Source of the DNA: Lichenicoccus sp964242335
Lineage (GTDB): Bacteria > Pseudomonadota > Alphaproteobacteria > Acetobacterales > Acetobacteraceae
NCBI GenBank assembly: GCA_964242335.1
Contig: CAXTAY010000001.1
Span: 62,001 to 126,000 of the forward strand
DNA length: 64,000 nucleotides
Reading direction: 5' to 3'
In this document: piece after piece, positions 8,831 to 16,851 of the stretch
How the letters are laid out: every line of letters starts with the position of its first letter
Numbering within the stretch: the stretch's first letter is position 1
Translations under genes and position numbers: made by a program
Notes under the pieces: model-generated
What the model saw: the letters and a program-made list of their open reading frames with translations, nothing else
The model's database searches: none
Told to the model about the DNA's origin: nothing

Positions 8831-9684
8831 GCGGCCACGCCCACCGCATCCGGCATCGATTCGAAGTGCTGGCGCGGCAGGGGCGTGGCGCGCTGATCCC
8901 GTTCCTGGAGGCGTGCGACCCGGATTTCGACAGCGCGCTGTCGATCCTGCGCGGCATGCCCGCGGCCGGTGCCGACCTGATCGAGATCGGGATGCCGTTC
9001 ACCGACCCGATGGCGGACGGCCCCATCATCCAGGCCGCCGCCGTCCGCGGACTGCGCGCCGGCGCCACCGTGAGCCGCGTGCTGGAGATGGTGCGCCGCT
9101 TCCGCGATGGCGACGAGGCCACCCCGGTGGTGCTGATGGGCTATCTCAATCCGATCGAGAGCTACGGTGCCGAGCGGTTCTGCGCGGACGCGGCGGCGGC
9201 CGGGGTCGACGGCCTGATCGTGGTCGACCTGCCGCCGGAAGAGGCCGACCTGCTGGAGGCGCCGGCCGAAGCGCATGGCCTCGACATCATCCGGCTGGTG
9301 GCGCCCACGACCAGCGACCAGCGCCTGCCGATCGTGCTGCGCGGCGCGTCGGGCTTCGTCTACTACGTCAGCATCACCGGGATCACCGGCACCCGCTCGG
9401 CGAGCCAGGCGGATCTCGCCGCTGCACTGCCCCGGCTGCGCGCCGCGACCGGGCTTCCGGTGGCGATCGGCTTCGGCGTGCGCACGCCTGAGCAGGCTGC
9501 GGCCGCGGTGCGCGTCGCCGACGCCGCGGTGGTCGCCTCCGCCCTGATCCAGACCCTGGCCGGCTCGCTGGACGACCAGGGTCGCGCCGGCCCCGATACC
9601 GTCCGGTGCGTGCTGGACCAGGTCTCGAGCCTCGCCGGTGCGGTGCGCCGCGCCCGACTGCCCGAGACGGAGATGAGCGCATGA
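8827..9684 (+). CDS. trpA: Tryptophan synthase alpha chain
   Basis: Cleaves indole-3-glycerol phosphate to indole, which is channelled to TrpB. The 285-residue TIM barrel has GALIPFLEA, the catalytic Glu in DLIEIGMPFTDPMADGP, the catalytic Asp in GVDGLIVVDLPPEEA, and the phosphate-binding GFGVRTPEQ. The usual EAGDPD motif reads EACDPD here, a glycine-to-cysteine change. No ATG or GTG exists at the N-terminus. The start is TTG 8827, whose last two bases are shared with the trpB stop (TTGA). Coupled translation fits the equimolar complex. Confidence 0.95.
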   Translation: MSGHAHRIRHRFEVLARQGRGALIPFLEACDPDFDSALSILRGMPAAGADLIEIGMPFTDPMADGPIIQAAAVRGLRAGATVSRVLEMVRRFRDGDEATPVVLMGYLNPIESYGAERFCADAAAAGVDGLIVVDLPPEEADLLEAPAEAHGLDIIRLVAPTTSDQRLPIVLRGASGFVYYVSITGITGTRSASQADLAAALPRLRAATGLPVAIGFGVRTPEQAAAAVRVADAAVVASALIQTLAGSLDDQGRAGPDTVRCVLDQVSSLAGAVRRARLPETEMSA

Positions 9685-10574
9685 GCTGGCTCACCACCTA
9701 TGTCCGCCCCAAGATCCGCAACCTGCTGGGCAAGCGCGAGGTGCCGGACAACCTCTGGACCCAGTGCAGCGCCTGCAACCAGATGATCTTCGCCCGCGAG
9801 CTGGAGCGCACGCTCAAGGTCTGCCCGCACTGCGGCCACCACATGCGCGCGCTGGTGCAGGAGCGGCTGGCCTGGACCTTCGACGACGGCAGCTTCACCC
9901 GCATCGAGCTGCCGCGCGCGCCGGCCGATCCGCTCGGCTTTCGCGACCAGAAGCGCTACACCGACCGGCTGCGGGAGAACCGTGCCAAGACCCATCTCGA
10001 CGAGGCGCTGGTGGTGGCGCACGGCACCATCGCCGGCCGCAAGGCGGTGGTGGGCGTGATGGCCTTCGAGTTCCTCGCCGGCACCATGGGTGCGGCCCTC
10101 GGCGAGGGCATCGTCGCCGCGGCGAGGCTGGCGGTGCTGCAGCAGGCGCCGCTGATCGTGTTCACGGCCTCGGGCGGGGCGCGCATGCAGGAAGGCATGA
10201 TCTCGCTGATGCAGATGCCACGCACCACCATCGCGGTGCAGATGGTGCGCGACGCCGGGCTGCCCTACATCGTGGTGATGACCGACCCCACCACCGGCGG
10301 GGTCACCGCGAGCTTCGCCATGCTGGGCGACATACAGATCGCCGAGCCGAACGCGCTGATCGGCTTCGCCGGCCAGCGGGTGATCGAGCAGACCGTGCGC
10401 GAGACCCTGCCCGAAGGCTTCCAGCGCGCCGAGTACCTGCTGCAGCACGGCATGCTCGACATGGTCGTGCCGCGCGGCGGGCTGCGCGACACGCTGGGCC
10501 GGCTGATCGCCCTGCTGTGCGCCGAACTGGTGACGAGCGACCCGGACGCCGGAGCGCTCGAACAAGCGGCATGA
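9681..10574 (+). CDS. accD: Acetyl-CoA carboxylase carboxyltransferase subunit beta
   Basis: Transfers carboxyl from biotin to acetyl-CoA, making malonyl-CoA for fatty-acid synthesis, together with AccA encoded elsewhere. The 297-residue protein has the N-terminal four-cysteine zinc finger (C29, C32, C48, C51) and the crotonase-like core with TASGGARMQEGMISLMQM and TDPTTGGVTASFAMLGD. The ATG overlaps the trpA stop (ATGA), and its own stop overlaps folC in the same way. The trpA-accD-folC order is the standard alphaproteobacterial arrangement. Confidence 0.97.
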   Translation: MSWLTTYVRPKIRNLLGKREVPDNLWTQCSACNQMIFARELERTLKVCPHCGHHMRALVQERLAWTFDDGSFTRIELPRAPADPLGFRDQKRYTDRLRENRAKTHLDEALVVAHGTIAGRKAVVGVMAFEFLAGTMGAALGEGIVAAARLAVLQQAPLIVFTASGGARMQEGMISLMQMPRTTIAVQMVRDAGLPYIVVMTDPTTGGVTASFAMLGDIQIAEPNALIGFAGQRVIEQTVRETLPEGFQRAEYLLQHGMLDMVVPRGGLRDTLGRLIALLCAELVTSDPDAGALEQAA

Positions 10575-11878
10575 GCGCTGCGGCGACGAACCCGGAGTTC
10601 GCCGGCCGTCCCGGCACCGTGCTGGAGCGGCTGAACCACCTCTATCCGGCGCTGATCGACCTCTCGCTCGGCCGGCTGCAGACCCTGCTCGCCCGGCTAA
10701 GCCATCCCGAGCGGCGCTTGCCTCCGGTGATCCACGTCGCCGGCACCAACGGCAAGGGCAGCACCTGCGCCAGCCTGCGCGCGATCGCCGAGGCGTCGCA
10801 CTGGCGCGTCCATGTCGGCACCTCGCCGCACCTCGTGGATATCCGCGAGCGCTTCCGCGTCGCCGGCAGCCTAGTGTCGGAAGCGGCGCTCACCGATACG
10901 CTGGAGGAGATCGAGCGCGTCAATGCGGGTGCTTCGATCACCGTGTTCGAGGTGCTGACCGCCGCCGGCTTCCTGCTGTTCTCACGCGCGCCTGCGGATC
11001 TCGCGGTGATCGAGGTCGGGCTCGGCGGCCGGTTCGACGCCACCAACGTGCTGCCGCCGCCGGCGGCCTGCGTCATCACCGCGATCTCGATGGATCACGA
11101 GGCGTTCCTCGGCGACCGCATCGAGCAGATCGCCGCCGAGAAGGCCGGGATCATCAAGCCGGGCACGCCGGTCGTCAGCGCGCATCAGACGGAGCCCGTG
11201 CTGGCGGTGCTCGCCGAAGCGGCCGCACGTGCGGGCGCGCGCCTGCTGCGCCGCGACCGCGACTGGAGCATCGATCCAGGGCCGGGCGGCCTGCGCTACG
11301 CCGATGCGCGCGGAACGCTCGACCTGCCGCCGCCCGCGCTGCTCGGCGCGCACCAGGTCGAGAACGCAGGGCTCGCGGTGGCGGCACTCCGTGCGGCCGG
11401 CCTGCCGGTGCCCGCGCATGGCTGGGCCGGCATCGCCGCGACCGCGTGGCCCGCGCGCCTGCAGCGCCTGACCGGACGTCTGGCTGCCGGCCTGCCGCCC
11501 GGTTGGGAGCTGTGGCTCGATGGCGGCCACAATCCCGGCGCCGCGGCGGTGCTGCGCGCCGTGCTCGAAGGCTGGACCGATCGGCGGACGCACCTCGTCA
11601 TCGGCATGAAGCAGAGCAAGGACGCGCGCGGCTTCCTGCATCCGCTGCTCGACCGCGCCGAAAGCGTCCATGCGGTCGCCGAGCCGGGCCAGCACCTGGC
11701 GCTGCCGGTGGCGGCGATCGTGGAGGCCGGCGGAGGTCGTCCCGTCCCGGGCCCGACGGTGACCGACGCGATGTCCGCCATCCTCGCGGTGGGTTCGCCG
11801 TCGGGACGGATCCTGATCTGCGGCAGCCTCTACCTGGCGGGCGAGGTGCTCAAGATGGATGGCTGGCAGCCGAGCTGA
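10571..11878 (+). CDS. folC: Bifunctional folylpolyglutamate synthase / dihydrofolate synthase
   Basis: Mur-ligase-family enzyme that adds glutamate to dihydropteroate and to folates using ATP. The 435-residue protein has the P-loop AGTNGKGST (57-65), the folate-site region TSPHLVDIRERFRV, and the metal-binding EVGLGGRFDATNV. MDHEAFLGDRIEQIAAEKAGIIKPG and the C-terminal WLDGGHNPGAA are also present. The ATG overlaps the accD stop by four bases. It is the last gene of the trpB-trpA-accD-folC unit; the next gene on the strand starts 44 bp later with its own ribosome-binding site. Confidence 0.96.
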   Translation: MSAAATNPEFAGRPGTVLERLNHLYPALIDLSLGRLQTLLARLSHPERRLPPVIHVAGTNGKGSTCASLRAIAEASHWRVHVGTSPHLVDIRERFRVAGSLVSEAALTDTLEEIERVNAGASITVFEVLTAAGFLLFSRAPADLAVIEVGLGGRFDATNVLPPPAACVITAISMDHEAFLGDRIEQIAAEKAGIIKPGTPVVSAHQTEPVLAVLAEAAARAGARLLRRDRDWSIDPGPGGLRYADARGTLDLPPPALLGAHQVENAGLAVAALRAAGLPVPAHGWAGIAATAWPARLQRLTGRLAAGLPPGWELWLDGGHNPGAAAVLRAVLEGWTDRRTHLVIGMKQSKDARGFLHPLLDRAESVHAVAEPGQHLALPVAAIVEAGGGRPVPGPTVTDAMSAILAVGSPSGRILICGSLYLAGEVLKMDGWQPS

Positions 11879-11922
11879 GGCGCGGACCCGTCCGCCGCTT
11901 CCGACAACCCTGGAGATCGACC

Positions 11923-13575
11923 GTGCCGCACTGCAGAACCCAAATCGCCGCCGTGCTGGCGGCCTTGGCACTCGCGGGGTCGCCGGCCGCGCGCGCTGCC
12001 GATGACGGCGCGGCGATGCCGGCGGCCAAGAGCGGAGCCGGCCCGAAGGCGCCGCACTTCACGCCGCAGCAGAAGAGCTCGGACGGCTCGGTCACGGTGC
12101 GCGGCCAGAAGATCGACTACCAGGCGGTCGCCGGCACGCTGGTCGTGCATCCCAAGGACTGGGACGATGCCGACCCCGCCGATGCCACCGATGCCGCGAA
12201 GCCGGACGCCAGGAACCCGACGGCGGAGGCGGAGATGTTCTACGTCGCCTATTTCAAGAAGGGGGTGCGGCCGGAGAACCGGCCGATCACGTTCGTCTAT
12301 AACGGCGGCCCCGGTTCCGCCACCGTCTGGCTGCACATGGGCGCGCTGGGACCGCGGCGCGTCGTCACCGCCGATGCCAGCCACACCGATGCGGCGCCGT
12401 ACCAGTTGATCAACAACGACGACAGTCTGCTCGACGCCAGCGACCTCGTCTTCATCGACGCGCCCGGCACCGGCTTCGGACGCATCGAGGGACGCGACAA
12501 GGAGCACGCGTTCTACGGCACCGATCCGGACGCCGACGCCTTCACCGGTTTCATCGCCCAGTTCCTGGCACGCTTCGGCCGCTTCAACTCGCCGAAATAC
12601 CTGTTCGGCGAGAGCTACGGCACGACGCGGTCGGCGATCGTCGCGAGCAGGCTGCAGGAGGACAAGGGTATCGACCTGAACGGCGTGATGCTGCTCTCGC
12701 AGATCCTCGACTACGACAACAGCATCGACGGGCCGCAATACAACCCGAGCGTCGACCAGCCCTACATCCTGGCGCTGCCCAGCTTCGCCGCGACCGCCTT
12801 CTACCACCACAAGCTGCCGAATCAGCCCGGCGACCTGCGTCGCTTCCTGAGCGAGGTCGAGCATTTCACGCTGACCGACTACACCAGCGCGCTGCAGCAG
12901 GGCACGGCACTCGACGATGCCGAGCGCGACCGGGTGGCATCCAAGCTGCACGACTATACCGGCCTGCCGATCGACTACATCAAGAAGGCCGACCTGCGTA
13001 TCAATGGCGGCGATTTCGAGCAGACCCTGCTGGGTCCGGAGGCGATGAACACCGGCCGGCTCGACAGCCGCTTTTCCGGTCCGGCCATGGACCCGCTGGC
13101 GGAGCGCTCGGAATACGATCCGCAGGGTGCGGCGATGTCGTCGGCCTACATCTCCGTCTTCAACGACTACGCACGCAAGGTGCTGCATTACGGCGACAGC
13201 GATCCGACCGGCGACGGCATCATGGAGTACAAGGTGAGCGCGCATAACATCCGCGAGTGGAGCTTCACGCACCAGCCGCCGAACGCGGAGCGACCGGTCC
13301 GCGGCGTGCCCAACGTGCTGCCCGATCTCGCCAGCGCGATGAAGTACAACCCGAAGCTGAGGATCCAGCTCAACCAGGGATATTTCGATCTCGGAACGCC
13401 ATACTTCGAGGGCGTCTGGGAGATGCGCCACCTGCCGATCCCGAAGAGCCTCGCCGGCAACATCGAGATCAGGCAGTACGAGTCCGGCCACATGGTCTAC
13501 GCCCACGAGGCCTCGCTGCGGCAGCTGCACGACAACGCCGCCGACTTCATCCGCCGCACGGACAACCAGCACTAG
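11923..13575 (+). CDS. Exported S10-family serine carboxypeptidase-like protein
   Basis: The 550-residue product starts with a Sec-type signal (residues 1-26, cleavage near ARA-AD). It then has the S10 fold signatures NGGPGSATVWLHMGALGP for the oxyanion site and FGESYGTTR with nucleophile S231. The remaining triad members are D489 in GYFDLGTP and H523 in ESGHMVY. S10 enzymes remove C-terminal residues of peptides, often at acidic pH; the bacterial members are periplasmic and poorly characterised. GTG 11923 is chosen because GGAG lies seven bases upstream and it begins the signal peptide, although the frame is open further left into folC. It may be read from the folC promoter. Confidence 0.88.
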   Translation: MPHCRTQIAAVLAALALAGSPAARAADDGAAMPAAKSGAGPKAPHFTPQQKSSDGSVTVRGQKIDYQAVAGTLVVHPKDWDDADPADATDAAKPDARNPTAEAEMFYVAYFKKGVRPENRPITFVYNGGPGSATVWLHMGALGPRRVVTADASHTDAAPYQLINNDDSLLDASDLVFIDAPGTGFGRIEGRDKEHAFYGTDPDADAFTGFIAQFLARFGRFNSPKYLFGESYGTTRSAIVASRLQEDKGIDLNGVMLLSQILDYDNSIDGPQYNPSVDQPYILALPSFAATAFYHHKLPNQPGDLRRFLSEVEHFTLTDYTSALQQGTALDDAERDRVASKLHDYTGLPIDYIKKADLRINGGDFEQTLLGPEAMNTGRLDSRFSGPAMDPLAERSEYDPQGAAMSSAYISVFNDYARKVLHYGDSDPTGDGIMEYKVSAHNIREWSFTHQPPNAERPVRGVPNVLPDLASAMKYNPKLRIQLNQGYFDLGTPYFEGVWEMRHLPIPKSLAGNIEIRQYESGHMVYAHEASLRQLHDNAADFIRRTDNQH

Positions 13576-13590
13576 CGGGCTGCCGGAGAA

Positions 13591-13712
13591 CAAAGGCAAG
13601 AGCCCTGCCCTCGACCCGTTGGGGCCGTAAACCCCAGACCAAATTTTCTGATCAACGGTTCTCGAAGGCTTGCCTTTGGTGGGGTCAAGGGGCAAAGCCC
13701 CTTGCCTCCTCT
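13591..13712 (+). repeat. Dispersed intergenic hairpin repeat, copy 1
   Basis: A structured non-coding element. CAAAGGCAAG (13591-13600) pairs perfectly with CTTGCCTTTG (13669-13678), closing an internal TGGGG/CCCCA hairpin. It is followed by the perfect hairpin CAAGGGGC-AAA-GCCCCTTG (13686-13704). The block GGTGGGGTCAAGGGGCAA recurs with one change in copy 2 near 39184. Elements of this look are, from general knowledge, scattered through Acetobacteraceae genomes. It sits between two genes on the same strand and could also end the S10 transcript. Confidence 0.7.
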
Positions 13713-13759
13713 TCCGCATCGCGGTTTGCTCGTGCCAGTTTGTGAGCACGAGGACCGCC

Positions 13760-14713
13760 ATGCGCAAGGTCATCTTCGACACCGATCCGGGCGTGGATGA
13801 CGCGATGGCGCTCGCCCTGCTGGCGCGACGTCCCGAGTTGGAGCTGATCGGCGTCACCACCGTGCTCGGCAATGCCGGGATCGAGACGGTGACCCGCAAC
13901 GCGCTTTTCCTCAAGGACCGGCTGGGGTTCTCGGCACCGGTGGCGCAGGGGTCTGGGGTCACCCTGCTCGGCAAGCACGGCCAGCACGCGCATCACGTGC
14001 ACGGCGACAATGCGCTCGGCGGCATCGAGATCCCGCAGACGCTGTCGAGCCGGGTCGACGGCCGGCGCGGCCATCGCATGATGATCGACCTGATCCGCAG
14101 CTTCCCGGGCGAGGTGACGATCATCGCGGTCGGCCGCATGACCAACCTCGCCCGCGCGCTCGACAAGGATCCCGAGATCGCCCGGCTGGTGCACGGCGTG
14201 ATCGTGATGGGGGGCGCGTTCGGCACCAACGGCCATTCCGGCAACGTCTCGCCGGTGGCCGAGGCCAATGTCGCCGGCGACCCGGATGCGGCGGATGCAG
14301 TGTTCACGGCGCACTGGCCGGTCACCATCGTCGGTCTCGACGTCACCCAGGAGGTGGTGATCGGCGCGTCGCTGCTCGAGCGGCTGCGCGATGCCGGCGG
14401 CGAACAGGGACGGCTGCTGCACGAGCTGTCGCAGGCCTATCTCGGGTTCCACCAGCGCACCCGCAAGCTCGACGGGATCTTCGCCCATGACAGCCTGGCC
14501 GTCGCCTACGCGATCGACCCGACCCTGTTCACCCTGCGCGAGGGCCCGGTGCGCGTGATCTGCGGCGGCCTGGCGTCCGGCCAGACCATCCAGAAGCCGG
14601 AGCGGCCGCCCTTTCCGACCCCGGCCTGGGACCCGCATCCCTCGCAATATGTCTGTGTCGGCGTCGATGCGGCGCGGGCGCTGGCGCTGATCGAGCAGAC
14701 CCTCCTCGGCTGA
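13760..14713 (+). CDS. Inosine-uridine preferring nucleoside hydrolase
   Basis: Calcium-dependent N-ribohydrolase that splits nucleosides into base and ribose. The 317-residue protein begins with the family calcium-binding cluster IFDTDPGVDDA (D7, D9, D13, D14). It has the VTTVLGNAGIETVTRNA region, MGGAFGTNGHSGNVSPVAEANVAGDP, and a late HDSLAVAYAIDP containing the remaining histidine/aspartate ligands. The ATG at 13760 is preceded by GAGG, and an upstream open extension reads through the intergenic repeat, so it is not used. Substrate preference among purine and pyrimidine nucleosides is not readable. Confidence 0.93.
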   Translation: MRKVIFDTDPGVDDAMALALLARRPELELIGVTTVLGNAGIETVTRNALFLKDRLGFSAPVAQGSGVTLLGKHGQHAHHVHGDNALGGIEIPQTLSSRVDGRRGHRMMIDLIRSFPGEVTIIAVGRMTNLARALDKDPEIARLVHGVIVMGGAFGTNGHSGNVSPVAEANVAGDPDAADAVFTAHWPVTIVGLDVTQEVVIGASLLERLRDAGGEQGRLLHELSQAYLGFHQRTRKLDGIFAHDSLAVAYAIDPTLFTLREGPVRVICGGLASGQTIQKPERPPFPTPAWDPHPSQYVCVGVDAARALALIEQTLLG

Positions 14714-14752
14714 CCCGCCCCGCTTCGATCCGCCCTTCTCGCCGATCGTGGC

Positions 14753-15679
14753 TCAGCCGCGCCCGGTCAGCAGGTAGCAGGGACAGCCGGCGCTGCGCGA
14801 TGCGTGCGGATCGGGTTCGAGCAGCTCTTCCACGGTCATGCGGCGCAGCCGCAGCACCACGAAGTCGGCCGGTCCGTCCAGGATGTAGTCGTAATCCTCG
14901 GCCAGCACCGACAGCCAATAGCCGACACCCTGCCGTTCGGTCAGGATCATCGGGTCCGAGGTGCTGACCAGCAGCCCCTGCTTCAGCGCCAGCTCCGCGT
15001 CGGGTCCGTTAGTGACGTGGTACAGGTAGGCGTCGGCGCGGTCGGTCGCGCGCAGGTTGCGCGGATCGATCCGCTGCAGCAGCACGTCGTGCGGATCGAG
15101 CAGGCGCGGCTCCGGATCGGCCGATGACGCGGGCGCCGGGAGGGTCTGGGCTGCCGGTGTCGATGCGGCCGGTGTCGATGCGGCCGGTTCAGGGTCGGCT
15201 GCCTCGTGATCGGCTGGATCGTCGTCGACCGGATCCTCATCGACCGGGTCATCCGGCGCCGCCGTCTCCACCGCCTCGAACAGGTCGTCCTGCGGCGTCG
15301 GTGCCGGTCGCAGGTGCGTCCGCCTCACCGGCGCCGCGTCCTGCGCGGCCGGATCGGCCGCGACCGTGTCCCCCGCTGCCGGCTCCGGAGCCGCCTCGAA
15401 CGGCAGTTCTTCGGTCTGCAGGGCGCTGCGTGCCATGCGCGCACGGGCGCGGCCGATGCGCCGCTCGAGATCCTTGCTCATCGTCGCTCCCGGCGTGGCC
15501 GCGCCGACCGCCCGCCAGTACAGCGCGACGGCTTCCTGCGGATGGCGTGCGTCGCGCACCCGGCGCAGCAACCGGCCGTCCTCGTCCTCGATCCGGAACA
15601 CCTGGCGGTCGGGCTGGCGGGAAGCTCCGTCAACCCGCACCCGGACCCTGCCGAGGCTCTTCGACGCTACCACTTCCAT
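14753..15679 (-). CDS. Unrecognised protein with Pro/Ala/Asp-rich linker and possible ADP-ribosyltransferase-like C-terminus
   Basis: I do not recognise this 308-residue protein. Residues 1-75 are a small basic domain beginning MEVVASKSLGRVRVRVDG. Residues 80-190 are low-complexity and acidic/proline/alanine rich, including a short tandem repeat ASTPAASTPA. The last 95 residues are compact: LYHVTNGPDAELALKQGLLV, then LTERQGVGYWLSVLAEDYDY and DFVVLRLRRMTVEELL. An H-containing YHVT strand, then a helix with xxGL, then YWLS recalls KptA/DarT-type ADP-ribosyltransferase folds, but this is only a pattern impression. ATG 15679 is used; GTG 15691 is possible. It converges on the nucleoside hydrolase. 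Confidence 0.7.
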   Translation of the reverse strand: MEVVASKSLGRVRVRVDGASRQPDRQVFRIEDEDGRLLRRVRDARHPQEAVALYWRAVGAATPGATMSKDLERRIGRARARMARSALQTEELPFEAAPEPAAGDTVAADPAAQDAAPVRRTHLRPAPTPQDDLFEAVETAAPDDPVDEDPVDDDPADHEAADPEPAASTPAASTPAAQTLPAPASSADPEPRLLDPHDVLLQRIDPRNLRATDRADAYLYHVTNGPDAELALKQGLLVSTSDPMILTERQGVGYWLSVLAEDYDYILDGPADFVVLRLRRMTVEELLEPDPHASRSAGCPCYLLTGRG

Positions 15680-15837
15680 GCCGGGACCCACATCACCGTC
15701 GAGCCATCCGAACCGGTCGATGATCGGCCGGTGTCGCCGGTCGGCCGGGCTGCTCGATGCGGCGCTTCTATCGTCCCAGCGGCTTCCGCGTCAACGCGGC
15801 GCGACCCGACGCCGCACGCCCGACGCCGCAGTATCGA

Positions 15838-16257
15838 TCATCCCCCGGCGCGGCGCGCCAGCAGCTCGAGCTCGATCTGCATGTCCACGATCTCGAAACC
15901 GCCGACGAGATGCAGGGTGGCGGCCGGTCGGGCGTCGCCGAAGGCGTCGCGGAGCAGCGGAAAGCAGGCCGGGAAGCCGTCCGCATCCTGCATCAGGTAG
16001 GTCACGCGCACCACGTCCTGCATCGACAACCCGGCCGAGGCCAGCGAAGCCGCGCCGTTGCGCAGCGCCTGCCTGCACTGCTCGGAGAGGTGACGCGAGA
16101 AGCGGCCGCGCACCGGGTCGAACCCGGTCACCCGGCGCAGGCGTATCTCCGGCTGACGACCGCGCGATTGCCGGCGCTCGATGGTGACGGCCACCCGTGC
16201 GACACGGAGCAGGCGGTCCTGACCTTCATCCTGGCCTGGTGTCTGCGTGGCGAGCAT
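15838..16257 (-). CDS. RidA/YjgF-family protein lacking the usual catalytic arginine
   Basis: The 139-residue product has the YjgF/RidA fold pattern: CRQALRNGAASLASAGLSMQ, DVVRVTYLMQDADGF and ending DMQIELELLARR. RidA enzymes hydrolyse reactive enamines/imines such as 2-aminoacrylate. The conserved PAR motif that supplies the catalytic arginine reads PAA here (GDARPAATLHLV), so ordinary imine deaminase activity is doubtful. Some Rid subfamilies also lack this residue. ATG 16257 has GGAGA ten bases upstream; the open frame extends to a GTG at 16299 without a ribosome-binding site. It is divergent from the phosphotransferase operon. Confidence 0.85.
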   Translation of the reverse strand: MLATQTPGQDEGQDRLLRVARVAVTIERRQSRGRQPEIRLRRVTGFDPVRGRFSRHLSEQCRQALRNGAASLASAGLSMQDVVRVTYLMQDADGFPACFPLLRDAFGDARPAATLHLVGGFEIVDMQIELELLARRAGG

Positions 16258-16333
16258 CGTGCCGACGTCTCCTGCATGCGTGGGCAACAGTTGCGTCACA
16301 AATTAAAGAAACTCAATCTTTTTTAACATGTCG

Positions 16334-16369
16334 CGGCACGGTCCCGATACGTGCCCGAAAGCCGTGCCG
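16334..16369. promoter_or_regulatory. Inverted repeat in the ridA-like/hprK divergent region
   Basis: CGGCACGG (16334-16341) and CCGTGCCG (16362-16369) form a perfect eight-base inverted repeat with a 20-base spacer, 50 bp before the hprK GTG. An AT-rich patch with a run of six T lies just left of it (16315-16326), a likely promoter area. It could be an operator or a leader hairpin of the phosphotransferase operon. Confidence 0.35.
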
Positions 16370-16418
16370 ACCGGCGGGATCGATTCCATTCATGTCCCGC
16401 CTGCTCTAGGATCGTCCG

Positions 16419-16841
16419 GTGAGGACACAGATCCACGCCAGCTGTGCGGCGCGCGACGATGCCGGCGTCCTGCTGCTAGGCCCCTCCGGCTGCGGCAAGT
16501 CCGACCTGCTGCTGCGGCTGATCGATCGCGGCTTCGCCCTGGTGGCGGATGACCGGGTCGAGCTCGAGCAGGACCTGGCGGCGCCGGCGCCCGGCCTGGA
16601 GGGGCTGGTGGAGATGCGCGGCCTCGGCATCCTGCGTCTGCCGCATCGCGCGCCGGTCCGCCTGCTGCTGGTGTGCGAGCTGGGCCAGCGCCCGCCGCGG
16701 CTGCCCGAGCCGGCGTGGCATGCGCTCGGCGTGCCGGTGCTGCGGCTCGACCCGCAGCCGGCCTCGGCGGCGCTGCTGGTGGCGTACGCGCTGGATTGCG
16801 TGCAGCGGCGCACGGCGATGCACGCCGGTGCCTTCGCGTGA
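16419..16841 (+). CDS. hprK: Short HPr kinase/phosphorylase-type protein (alphaproteobacterial HprK)
   Basis: HPr kinase phosphorylates the regulatory serine of HPr. This 140-residue form contains only the C-terminal kinase core, as usual in alphaproteobacteria. It has the P-loop GPSGCGKSD (21-29), LVADDRVELE, and the HprK signature EMRGLGILRLP. The N-terminal domain of Gram-positive HprK is absent. GTG 16419 is the first start in frame. It heads a five-gene plus-strand unit with rapZ, an EIIA, HPr and EI. The HPr downstream retains a serine at the expected site. Confidence 0.92.
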   Translation: MRTQIHASCAARDDAGVLLLGPSGCGKSDLLLRLIDRGFALVADDRVELEQDLAAPAPGLEGLVEMRGLGILRLPHRAPVRLLLVCELGQRPPRLPEPAWHALGVPVLRLDPQPASAALLVAYALDCVQRRTAMHAGAFA

Positions 16842-16851
16842 GCCCGCCGGC

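Noticed and set aside
14707..14759. CGGCTGA/TCAGCCG inverted repeat between convergent genes as a bidirectional terminator
   Set aside because: The arms are only seven bases, separated by 39 bases, and consist largely of the two stop-codon contexts; there is no T-run.
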